From assembly GCF_022095675.1 (NCBI RefSeq), contig NZ_JAHYSG010000092.1:1-48467 (forward strand): a stretch of 48,467 bases of DNA, in the 5' to 3' direction. Every line of letters begins with the position of its first letter. Within the stretch, counting starts at the first letter, position 1. Positions 8,351-15,840 of the stretch are shown here, piece by piece. A program made the position numbers and the translations under genes. This stretch comes from Dactylosporangium sp. AC04546 (GTDB lineage Bacteria > Actinomycetota > Actinomycetes > Mycobacteriales > Micromonosporaceae). The notes beneath the pieces are model-generated. The model saw only the letters and a program-made list of their open reading frames with translations. It was not told where the DNA came from and made no database searches.

Positions 8351-9795
8351 CGCTGCGACTCCGGGATGTCCGGAAGCGGTACGGCGGGGTCGAGGTGCTG
8401 CACGGCGTGAGCCTGGCGGCCGCCGCCGGGTCGGTGCTCGCGCTTGTCGGGGCCAACGGTGCCGGCAAGTCGACGCTGATCCGCATCCTGTCCGGCGCGG
8501 TGCGGGCGGACGGGGGCGAGGTCCTCGTCGACGGTGTGCCGGCCGACCTCTCGTCACCGCATCATGCGCACGCGCTCGGGATCCGCACGGTGTACCAGGA
8601 GCTGTCGCTCGTCCCGCAGCTCAGCGTGACCGAGAACCTGCTGCTCGGGCGGTTTCCCCAGCGGTACAACATGATCGACTGGACGGCGGCCCACCGTCGC
8701 GCACAGGAACTGCTGGACCGGGCCGGCTTCGGGATGATCGACCCGCGCGAACTCGCAGGCCGGCTGCCCGTGGCCCGCCAGCAGATGGTCGAGATCGCGA
8801 AGGCGCTGGCCGACGAGCCCAGGGTCCTCATCCTCGACGAGCCTTCGGCGGTACTGGCGGGCAGCGACCTCGACGCCCTGTACGCACTCGTGCGGGAGCT
8901 GCGGCAACGGGGCGTGCTGGTGGTGTACGTGTCGCACCGGCTGGCCGAGGTGCTCGACCTGGCCACCGACATCGTGGTGCTCAAGGACGGGCAGGTCGTC
9001 GAGACCACCACGCCGGCCCGCACGTCCGAGCCCGAGCTGATCCGGCTGATGGCCGGCCGCCGGCCCGAGCGGATCTACCCGCCGCGCCGGCCGGCGCCGG
9101 GCGACGTCCGGCTGCGGATCGAGGACCTGAGCCGGCCCGGCGAGTTCACCGGCGTCTCGTTCGAGCTGCGGGCCGGCGAGATCGTCGGGCTGTTCGGCCT
9201 GGTCGGGTCGGGCCGCAGCGAGCTGGCCGCATGCGTGTTCGGCGCGTCCCGGCCGTCCTGCGGCAGCGGCGCCTACGGGAGCCCGGCCGACGCGATCAGG
9301 CACGGGGTCGCCATGGTCACCGAGGACCGCGCCGGCAGCGGGCTCGTGCTCGGCCTGACCGTGCGGGACAACATCGGCCTCACCACCTGGCACGGCGCGT
9401 GGATCGACCAGGCCCGCCAGCGCCGCGACGTGGCGACCATGATCGAGCGGCTGGACATCCGGCCGCCCGGCTGCGCCGCGATGCCGGTCGTCCGGCTCAG
9501 CGGCGGCAACCAGCAGAAGGCCGTCCTGGCCAAGTGGCTGCTCGTCGAGCCGAAGGTGCTCATCCTCGACGAGCCGACCCGCGGCGTCGACATGGCGACC
9601 CGCGTGGAGATCTACCGGATGGTCGACGGCCTGGCCCGCGAGGGGCTCGCCGTCCTGCTCATCTCCTCCGACCTCACCGAGGTGCTCGGCGCCACCGACC
9701 GGGTCCTGGTCATGAACCAGGGCCGGATCACCGGCGAGCTGCCGTCGGAGGGCACGACCGAGGACCAGGTGCTGGAGAGGGCGATCGCGGCATGA
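8347..9795 (+). CDS. Sugar ABC importer, RbsA-like duplicated ATPase
   Basis: The 482-aa protein has two fused ABC ATPase domains, as in ribose/xylose-type importers (CUT2). The first half has Walker A GANGAGKST (about 37-45) and Walker B VLILDEPSAVL, but a degenerate signature, LPVARQQMVEIAKAL. The second half has a degenerate Walker A, GLVGSGRSE, with an intact signature LSGGNQQKAVLAKWL and Walker B VLILDEPTRGVD. That division is normal for the family. The GTG start at 8347 overlaps the aldehyde dehydrogenase stop. It should energise import through the permease encoded downstream. The ligand is unknown. Confidence 0.93.
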   Translation: MTLRLRDVRKRYGGVEVLHGVSLAAAAGSVLALVGANGAGKSTLIRILSGAVRADGGEVLVDGVPADLSSPHHAHALGIRTVYQELSLVPQLSVTENLLLGRFPQRYNMIDWTAAHRRAQELLDRAGFGMIDPRELAGRLPVARQQMVEIAKALADEPRVLILDEPSAVLAGSDLDALYALVRELRQRGVLVVYVSHRLAEVLDLATDIVVLKDGQVVETTTPARTSEPELIRLMAGRRPERIYPPRRPAPGDVRLRIEDLSRPGEFTGVSFELRAGEIVGLFGLVGSGRSELAACVFGASRPSCGSGAYGSPADAIRHGVAMVTEDRAGSGLVLGLTVRDNIGLTTWHGAWIDQARQRRDVATMIERLDIRPPGCAAMPVVRLSGGNQQKAVLAKWLLVEPKVLILDEPTRGVDMATRVEIYRMVDGLAREGLAVLLISSDLTEVLGATDRVLVMNQGRITGELPSEGTTEDQVLERAIAA

Positions 9796-9881
9796 CCGGT
9801 TCCGGAGCGAAGCGGAGGAGGCCGGTCATCATGGGGCCGGTTCGGAAGGCATGCGGCCGGAGCGAAGCGGAGGACGCATGA
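9792..9881 (+). repeat. Operon spacer with duplicated ribosome-site segment and a 29-codon bridging frame
   Basis: The spacer between ATPase and permease carries CCGGAGCGAAGCGGAGGA twice (9802-9819 and 9857-9874, 55 bp apart), each preceded by GCATG. The second copy supplies the permease ribosome site. A 29-codon frame starts at 9792 overlapping the ATPase stop (ATGA) and ends at 9881 overlapping the permease start (ATGA). It may be a coupling leader peptide or an accident of the duplication. Confidence 0.55.
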
Positions 9882-10831
9882 CCACGTTGGCGGTGCGGGT
9901 GCGGGGCCGGGACGTCACGGCCGAGCTCGCGTTCGCGGTGCTCGTCGTGGCGCTCGTTGCGGTCGCCGCGACCACGTCGGACAGCTTCCTGACCCAGACC
10001 AACCTCACCAACCTGCTCAAGCAGATGGTGACCATCGGGCTGCTCGCGTTCGGCATGCTCGTGGTCATCCTCACCGGCGGCATCGACCTGTCGGTGGGCT
10101 CGGTGGTCGCGTTCGCCGGCATCGTCACCGCCGGGCTCGCGGCCGACCTGCCGATCCCGCTGGCGATGGCGGTCGGGATCGCGAGCGGTGTCGCGTTCGG
10201 CTCGCTCAACGGCCTGCTCGTGGCCCGCTTCGAGCTGGCGCCCTTCGTGGTGACGCTGGCGGCCCTGACGACCATCCGCGGGCTCGCGTTCGTCTACTCC
10301 GAGGTGCCGATCTCCCCGGCGGATCCGGGGTTCCTCTGGCTCGGCTCGGCGATGGCCGGGCCGATCCCGCTGATCACGCTCGTCATGCTGGCCGTCTTCG
10401 GCGTCGGGGGCGTGTTCCTGGCCCGGACGCCCGCGGGGCGCTCCATCGTCGCCATCGGCGGCAACGCGGAGACGGTCCGGCTGGCCGGCATCGGCGTACG
10501 CCGGCACCTGGTGCTGGCGTACACGATCAGCGGCTTCTGTGCCGGCCTGGCCGGGGTCATCCTGACCAGCCGGGTCGGCATCGCACAACCGAGCGTCGGG
10601 GTGGCCTTCGAGCTCGACGCGATCGCGGCCTGCGTCATCGGTGGCGCAAGCCTGTCCGGCGGCCGGGGTTCGGCGAAGGGCGCCTTCGGCGGGGTGCTCG
10701 TCCTGGTCCTGATCAACAACCTGCTCAACCTGTACGGCGTACAGAGTTTCTGGCAGCAGGTGCTCAAGGGACTGATCATCGTCGCGGTCATCCTCGTGCA
10801 GCGCACGCGGCGGCCGCGCTCTGCTCGATGA
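9878..10831 (+). CDS. Sugar ABC importer, RbsC-like permease
   Basis: The 317-aa protein has about eight to ten hydrophobic segments and the conserved CUT2 permease features VVILTGGIDLSVGSVVAFAG and a late GGASLSGGRGS loop. It forms the membrane channel with the RbsA-like ATPase. The ATG at 9878 (MTTLAVRVRG) has GGAGGA 4 nt upstream and was preferred to the in-frame ATG at 9851, which lacks a site. Only one permease gene is present, so the channel is probably a homodimer. The stop overlaps an ATG of the binding-protein frame (ATGA at 10828). Confidence 0.92.
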   Translation: MTTLAVRVRGRDVTAELAFAVLVVALVAVAATTSDSFLTQTNLTNLLKQMVTIGLLAFGMLVVILTGGIDLSVGSVVAFAGIVTAGLAADLPIPLAMAVGIASGVAFGSLNGLLVARFELAPFVVTLAALTTIRGLAFVYSEVPISPADPGFLWLGSAMAGPIPLITLVMLAVFGVGGVFLARTPAGRSIVAIGGNAETVRLAGIGVRRHLVLAYTISGFCAGLAGVILTSRVGIAQPSVGVAFELDAIAACVIGGASLSGGRGSAKGAFGGVLVLVLINNLLNLYGVQSFWQQVLKGLIIVAVILVQRTRRPRSAR

Positions 10832-10842
10832 AAGGGCGGCAC

Positions 10843-11781
10843 ATGAAGAAGTTATGGGCGGGCCTGCTGGTGCTCGGGCTGGCTCTGACCGGTTGCTCCG
10901 ACGACCCGGCCGACAAGTCCGGCTCCTACACCGTGGGGGTCGCGAACTTCCTGCTCAGCGGCCCGTACTTCAGCGGCATGGACGCCGCGATCGCTGCGCA
11001 GGCCAAGACCAAGGGCAACGTGAAGATCATCAGCAACGACGCCGGGGGCGACGCCGCCAAGCTCGCCGCCAACGTCGAGGACCTGCTGAGCAAGAACGTC
11101 GACGCGATCATCATCTCCGGCGGCCCGCTGGAGTCGGCGCCGGCCGCGCTCAACGCGATCAAGGCGGCCGGCAAGCCGGTGATCCTCGTCGACCGCAAGT
11201 TCGCCGTCGGCGAGTACACCAGCTGGATCGGCCCCGACAACGAGGCCATCGGCAAGCAGGACGGCGAGTTCCTGACCAAGAAGCTCACCGCCGGCGGCAA
11301 GGTCGCGATCATCAAGGGCGGCCCGGCCGACAACTCGATCGGCCTGGCCCGCACCAACGGCCTCAAGTCGGTGCTGTCCGGCAACTCGAAGTTCACGCTG
11401 GTCGAGGCGCCCGACTTCGGCAACTGGGGCTCCGACGGCGGCCTGACCGTCATGGAGGGGCTGCTCGCCAAGCACTCGGACCTGGTCGCCGTCTTCTGCG
11501 AGAACGACGCGATGTGCCTGGGCGCCCAGCGGGCGATCGCCTCCGCCGGCAAGGCGAACCAGATCGTGCTGGCCGGCGTCGACGGCCAGGCCGAGGCGCT
11601 CAAGGCCATCCTCGACGGCACCAACTACGTGGTGACCGGCCTGAACAGCCCGAACGTCATCGGCAAGCTCGCCCTCGACCGCACCGTCGAGGTGCTCGGC
11701 GGCGCCAAGGTCGAGAAGGACACCGTCGTCCCGTCGCCGCAGATCACCAAGGACAACGCCGCGCAGTACCTCAACACCTGA
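10843..11781 (+). CDS. Sugar ABC importer, periplasmic-binding-like lipoprotein (RbsB type)
   Basis: The 312-aa protein starts MKKLWAGLLVLGLALTGC, a lipoprotein signal with lipobox LTGC, so it is tethered outside the membrane. The body is a two-lobe sugar-binding fold of the RbsB/Peripla_BP_4 type: YTVGVANFLLSGPYFSGMD, VDAIIISGG, KPVILVDR, AVFCENDAMCLGAQRAI and VLAGVDGQAEALKAI. The ATG at 10843 follows AAAGGGCGG. An ATG at 10828 (MKGRH...) overlaps the permease stop and would only extend the signal peptide. It delivers the ligand to the transporter encoded upstream. Ligand not assignable; a CUT2 system for a pentose, deoxysugar or similar molecule is likely. Confidence 0.92.
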   Translation: MKKLWAGLLVLGLALTGCSDDPADKSGSYTVGVANFLLSGPYFSGMDAAIAAQAKTKGNVKIISNDAGGDAAKLAANVEDLLSKNVDAIIISGGPLESAPAALNAIKAAGKPVILVDRKFAVGEYTSWIGPDNEAIGKQDGEFLTKKLTAGGKVAIIKGGPADNSIGLARTNGLKSVLSGNSKFTLVEAPDFGNWGSDGGLTVMEGLLAKHSDLVAVFCENDAMCLGAQRAIASAGKANQIVLAGVDGQAEALKAILDGTNYVVTGLNSPNVIGKLALDRTVEVLGGAKVEKDTVVPSPQITKDNAAQYLNT

Positions 11782-11790
11782 GGAGGCCTT

Positions 11791-13578
11791 GTGAAACCGC
11801 ACGCCCTGCTGGCGCCGCTGCTCTTGGCCGGCTCGCTCGTCGCGCTTCCCGCCGCCCCGTCCGCGGCCGCCGTCTCGTGGCGGCTGCTGTACTCCGAGAA
11901 CTTCAGCACACCGATCAACAGCAACAACACGGCGTGGGTGCGCGACACCTACGCCAACCCGTTCGACACCATCACCGACGACCCCGGCCAGTGGTACCGC
12001 AACGACTACGGCCCCGCCTGGACGACCCAGCTGAACTCCTTCTACACCTACCGCAAGGAGTTCACGCTCGGCCAGAACGGCTGGCTGACGGCGTCGCTGT
12101 CGGCCCGCGACTTCAACAAGGACGGCGTCATCGAGTCGCCGCCGTCGATCACGACCCAGGCCGTCGGCGGCGCCAACGCGGCCGTGATGAACGTGCCCGA
12201 GAGCACCGGCGGCGCGATCTTCCGGCCGACCAATCGGCTGCCCGACCAGTACCGCGTGGAGTACAAGCTCAAGACGCTGAACTTCGGCGGCAAGCGCAAC
12301 GGCACGATCAACTACGACGGCAAGATCAACGGCTACTCGCCGACGGGCTGCAAGACCCAGCATCCGTGGGGTGAGGGCTCCAACAGCCCCGGCTGGAGCG
12401 GCGACGCCTCCGTCCCCTACTGCGAGTGGCAGGACGTCCGGGCCGGGCCGTACGGGTACAACGGCTTCCACTTCCTGTCGATCGTGGACTTCGCGAACCC
12501 GGCGCCGCGCAACAACCACTTCTGGCACTACCACCGCAAGGTGCTGATGGACCAGTTCGCGCAGCACCCGGACCGGGTCGGCAGCGGCACCGGCGGGCGG
12601 GTGTGCAACTCGAACACCAACACCTACTACAACTACCGCGACGGCAACTTCAACACCGTCAACATGTGGATCAGCGGGATGCCGAACTGGAACCCGGGCC
12701 CGGGCGGCCTGCCCGGCAACTCGCAGTGGTTCATGACCAGCTGCTCCGGCGGCGCGGCCGAGAACCAGCTGTCCAGCGCGGCCGAGCTCCAGCCCGAGCT
12801 GATGCCGAACGAGTTCTACACGTTCGCGATCGAGCGCGACGCGACCGGCTACACGCTGGAGGCGAGCGGCAACTTCGCCCGTGTCGGCGTGAAGACCCTG
12901 CGCTTCCACCGCCCGTTCGTGGTCAACGGCGTGCCGATCTGGCACTACAACACCCAGGCGTCGGAGTACAACGGCCAGTTCAACGGCACGCTCACCCAGA
13001 ACGACGACTTCGGCAGCGCGTCGTGGCCGAACCAGTGGCCGGCCGGCTCGTCGTACCCGGACTGGTTCGTGATCGGCGATCTGTACACGAACGTCTACGA
13101 GGGCAGCGCGTCCGTGACGGACATCAAGCTGTTCGTGCCCGAGACGACCCCGGCGCCGAACCTGGCGCTGAACAAGCCGGCCACGGCCTCGAACCAGTGC
13201 GCGGCCGCGGAGGCCCCGGCGAAGGCGGTCAACGGCAGCTGGACCGGCGGCCTCTCCGACAAGTGGTGCGCGCTGGGCAGCAACAAGTGGCTGCGGGTCG
13301 ACCTCCAGTCGTCCCAGTCGGTCGGCCGGGTGGTGCTGCGCCACTCGGGTGCGGGTGGTGAGAAGCCGTCGTGGAACACGCGCGACTTCGACCTGCAGAC
13401 GTCCACGGACGGCAACACGTGGACCACGGTGGCGTCCGTACGCGGCAACACCGCGGACGTGACGACGCACACGTTCACGCCCCGCCAGGCCCGATATCTC
13501 CGCCTGAACGTGATCACCCCGACCAGTGACTCGGACACGGCGGCGCGCATCTTCGAGCTGGAGGCCTACGCGAGCTGA
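11791..13578 (+). CDS. Secreted protein with C-terminal F5/8-type C (discoidin/CBM32-like) domain
   Basis: The 595-aa protein has a Sec signal peptide (residues about 1-27, ending APSAAA). Residues about 28-450 form a large Trp/Tyr/Asn-rich region with beta-sandwich character, which I cannot assign to a family. Residues about 455-595 read as an F5/8 type C domain: NLALNKPATASNQCAAAEAPAKAVNG, KWLRVDLQSSQSVGRVVLRH and ARYLRLNVITPT. Such domains usually bind glycans. The GTG at 11791 has a perfect AGGAGG 4 nt upstream. As last gene of the importer operon it may bind or cleave an extracellular glycan whose products are imported. I see no obvious GH16 ExDxxE motif. Confidence 0.8.
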   Translation: MKPHALLAPLLLAGSLVALPAAPSAAAVSWRLLYSENFSTPINSNNTAWVRDTYANPFDTITDDPGQWYRNDYGPAWTTQLNSFYTYRKEFTLGQNGWLTASLSARDFNKDGVIESPPSITTQAVGGANAAVMNVPESTGGAIFRPTNRLPDQYRVEYKLKTLNFGGKRNGTINYDGKINGYSPTGCKTQHPWGEGSNSPGWSGDASVPYCEWQDVRAGPYGYNGFHFLSIVDFANPAPRNNHFWHYHRKVLMDQFAQHPDRVGSGTGGRVCNSNTNTYYNYRDGNFNTVNMWISGMPNWNPGPGGLPGNSQWFMTSCSGGAAENQLSSAAELQPELMPNEFYTFAIERDATGYTLEASGNFARVGVKTLRFHRPFVVNGVPIWHYNTQASEYNGQFNGTLTQNDDFGSASWPNQWPAGSSYPDWFVIGDLYTNVYEGSASVTDIKLFVPETTPAPNLALNKPATASNQCAAAEAPAKAVNGSWTGGLSDKWCALGSNKWLRVDLQSSQSVGRVVLRHSGAGGEKPSWNTRDFDLQTSTDGNTWTTVASVRGNTADVTTHTFTPRQARYLRLNVITPTSDSDTAARIFELEAYAS

Positions 13579-13586
13579 GGTGGTTC

Positions 13587-13627
13587 AGACGTTGGTCGAT
13601 CTACCTTGGGTGGATCGACCAACGTCT
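13587..13627 (+). terminator. Strong hairpin terminator of the importer operon
   Basis: The arms AGACGTTGGTCGATC and GATCGACCAACGTCT pair perfectly over 15 bp. Four more inner pairs (one G-U) leave a 3-nt loop. It begins 9 bases after the stop at 13578 and lies just before the next gene's own promoter. Confidence 0.85.
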
Positions 13628-13642
13628 CCGCGCCCACGGGCC

Positions 13643-13648
13643 TATCGT
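13643..13648 (+). promoter_or_regulatory. Predicted -10 of a leaderless gene
   Basis: TATCGT ends exactly 7 nt before the GTG at 13656. There is no Shine-Dalgarno, and a terminator lies immediately upstream. Confidence 0.5.
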
Positions 13649-13655
13649 TGGACGC

Positions 13656-14090
13656 GTGGCGCAGGTGCGGGTCGCGGTCGGGGCGGTGGTCCGGCGCGGC
13701 AGAGACGTGCTGCTCGTCCGGGACGGCGACGACTGGGCGCTGCCCGGGGGTGCCGTCGGCGACGGGGAGCCGCTGCTGCGCCGGGTCGCCGCCGAGGCCG
13801 GCTACGCGGACGTCGTCGCCGAGCGGCTGGTGTGGGTCGCGAGGTACACGGCGGGCGGCCAGCGGTACGAGATGATCGGCTTCGAGGTCACCGGGGTCGG
13901 GCCGCACGGAGGCGGCGGCGAGTGGGTGGCCCTCGGCGAGGCCCTCCAGCGGCTCGGGACCATGTGGTTCGCGCCCATCCGGGAGCCCGCCGTCGCCTAC
14001 CTCAGCGGGCGGGCCCGCGTCGCAACCCTCTGGTCCTGGCCCGACCTGGACGGGCCACCCGACACCGTGCCGCCCGTCAGTCCAGCTTGA
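13656..14090 (+). CDS. Degenerate Nudix-fold protein
   Basis: The 144-aa protein begins VAQVRVAVGAVVRRGRDVLLVRDGDDWALPGGAVGDGEP, the normal opening of a Nudix hydrolase. The Nudix box is damaged: after GE only three residues (PLL) precede RRVAAEAGY, where the family has seven residues and then REUxEExG. The metal-binding Glu pair is therefore not intact. It may be an inactive Nudix-fold regulator or a decayed enzyme. The GTG start has no ribosome site and sits 7 nt after TATCGT, so it is probably leaderless. Its 3' end overlaps the convergent phosphatase gene by 14 bases. Confidence 0.75.
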   Translation: MAQVRVAVGAVVRRGRDVLLVRDGDDWALPGGAVGDGEPLLRRVAAEAGYADVVAERLVWVARYTAGGQRYEMIGFEVTGVGPHGGGGEWVALGEALQRLGTMWFAPIREPAVAYLSGRARVATLWSWPDLDGPPDTVPPVSPA

Positions 14091-15732
14091 GCACGGCCAC
14101 CTCGCCCAGCGTCTTGTCCGGCCGGGTGCCCTGGAAGTTGACGTGTGCCGATCTCCCCTGGAGCACCAGCAGGCCCACCGCGTTGCCGAAGTGCGGGCCC
14201 GCGAGCTTCTTCCAGCGCACGACCGGCTTGCGGACGCCGAACATGCGCGCCACCGAGCGCATCAGGCGGGCCGCGGGCGGGTTCCAGCCGAACTTCATCG
14301 CCGGGCGGATCAGCTTGGGCATGTCGTTGTGGACCGGCGAGCAGGTCAACTGGTACACCGGCGTCACCACCTCCGGGCCCAGGCGGGCCTTCGCCGCGTA
14401 GGAGTGGTGAACGTCACCCGAGAGCACGCTGATCGTCGCCGGGGGTGGCGCCACACCGCCCTGGCCGGCGCCGATCTGGCCCAGCAGGGCCGTGAGGGCG
14501 TCGAACGAGCGGCCGAAGGCGGCCCAGTGCTCCAGGTCGACGGCCTGGCGGAGCTTCTCGCCGAGGCGGCCGACCCAGCCGCGCGGCGACTCGGCCAGCT
14601 TCTCGGTCATCGACTCCAGGTGGTGGATGGCCGGCGGCAGCAGCCACGGCAGCGAGGAGCCGATCAGCAGGTGGTCGTAGTCGCCAGGCAGCTGCTTGGC
14701 GAACCATGCCCACTCGCTGTCCAGCAGCATCGCCCGCTTGCCTTGCTCCAGCTCGCGGGCGGCCCGGTTGTCGACCATCACCAGGCGGGTGCGGTCGATG
14801 TCGACGGTGTAGCTCCAGCGGTACGAGGCGCGGTCGCGGTCGGCCCGGGAGCCGAACTCGTCGAGGATCCCGGTCGCGTCGCCGGCCGACACGACAGCCG
14901 CGTAGATCGGGCACTCCGCCAGGGCGCTCGGGGCCAGGTTCCCCAGGTGCTGGTACACCCAGTACGACGCCAGTCCGGCCTGGATGCGCTGCGGCCACCA
15001 GCTGAGCTGGTCCATCTGCTCGCGCCAGCGCTGCGAGGTGTTCCAGTCGTCGATGATCTCGTGGTCGTCGAAGATCATCACGCTCGGCACCGTCGACAGC
15101 AGCCAGCGGATCTCGGGATCGGTCCACGAGTCGAGGTAGAGTTTCGTGTACTCGTGGAAGTCCACGACCTGGGTCGAAGGCGCGTCGGCGCGCCGGGCGG
15201 CCCGCCGGTTCTTCAGCCAGCGCTGGATCTTCTCCGGGGTCTCGTCGGCGTAGACCTGGTCGCCGAGCAGGACGAGCAGGTCGGGCCACTCGGTGGGGGC
15301 CGCCGAGCGGATCGACTCGATGAGCCGCCCCGAGTAGGCGTCCAGCGCGTCCGGGGGATAGCGCGTGACGCTCAGCGGGCTCGCCTCCCGGCAGGAGCCG
15401 AACACGAGCCGCACGGGCGCGCCCGTGGGTCGGGTCCGGATGACCGGGGGCGGCGCGGGGTCGTCGGGCCGGGGCCAGACCTCGACGCCGTCGATCTTCA
15501 CGGTGTACCGCGTGACGGCGTCCGCCGGCAGGCCGGAGACCACGACGAGGGCGTAGTGGTGGCCGTGGACCGAGAACGTCCGGGCGGCCCCGCCTGCGGG
15601 CGCGGCGTCGACCTCGACGGTCGCGGGGTGGGCGGTCTCCACCCAGATCGTCGCCTGGTCACCCTCGACGCGCCGGAGGACAGGGCCTAGGACGAGGACG
15701 CCCTTGTCGGCGTCGAGATCGGCTTCGGGCAT
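14077..15732 (-). CDS. PhoD-like metallophosphatase (alkaline phosphatase D family)
   Basis: The 551-aa protein has an N-terminal beta domain (about 1-100), then a PhoD-like metallophosphoesterase domain. Seen motifs are VFGSCREAS, LLVLLGDQVYADE, VMIFDDHEIIDDWN (metal ligands), RLVMVDNR and ISVLSGDVHHSY. PhoD enzymes are Ca/Fe-dependent phosphodiesterases or monoesterases. No signal peptide or Tat motif is present, unlike classical secreted PhoD, so this version is probably cytoplasmic. The ATG at 15732 has GGGAGG upstream. It converges with the degenerate Nudix gene (14-base overlap) and diverges from ftsY. Confidence 0.9.
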   Translation of the reverse strand: MPEADLDADKGVLVLGPVLRRVEGDQATIWVETAHPATVEVDAAPAGGAARTFSVHGHHYALVVVSGLPADAVTRYTVKIDGVEVWPRPDDPAPPPVIRTRPTGAPVRLVFGSCREASPLSVTRYPPDALDAYSGRLIESIRSAAPTEWPDLLVLLGDQVYADETPEKIQRWLKNRRAARRADAPSTQVVDFHEYTKLYLDSWTDPEIRWLLSTVPSVMIFDDHEIIDDWNTSQRWREQMDQLSWWPQRIQAGLASYWVYQHLGNLAPSALAECPIYAAVVSAGDATGILDEFGSRADRDRASYRWSYTVDIDRTRLVMVDNRAARELEQGKRAMLLDSEWAWFAKQLPGDYDHLLIGSSLPWLLPPAIHHLESMTEKLAESPRGWVGRLGEKLRQAVDLEHWAAFGRSFDALTALLGQIGAGQGGVAPPPATISVLSGDVHHSYAAKARLGPEVVTPVYQLTCSPVHNDMPKLIRPAMKFGWNPPAARLMRSVARMFGVRKPVVRWKKLAGPHFGNAVGLLVLQGRSAHVNFQGTRPDKTLGEVAVLKLD

Positions 15733-15840
15733 GGTTCGGGGACCTCCCGGGTGGTCGCGGGGTGCCTACGAATGATCCTGCCCGGACCGTCTCGGCGCCA
15801 CCGCAAGCCGCTTTCCCCGGCGTCTGGGAGGATTCCTGCC

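Noticed and set aside
5663..8557. 964-codon minus-strand frame across the HAD, peroxidase and aldehyde dehydrogenase genes
   Set aside because: It is antisense to two recognised genes and in a different frame from the real peroxidase. Its composition is Arg/Gly/Ala-rich with no motifs.
10852..13470. 872-codon minus-strand frame opposite the binding protein and secreted protein
   Set aside because: The plus strand carries a lipoprotein signal, an F5/8C domain and perfect ribosome sites. The minus frame is compositional.
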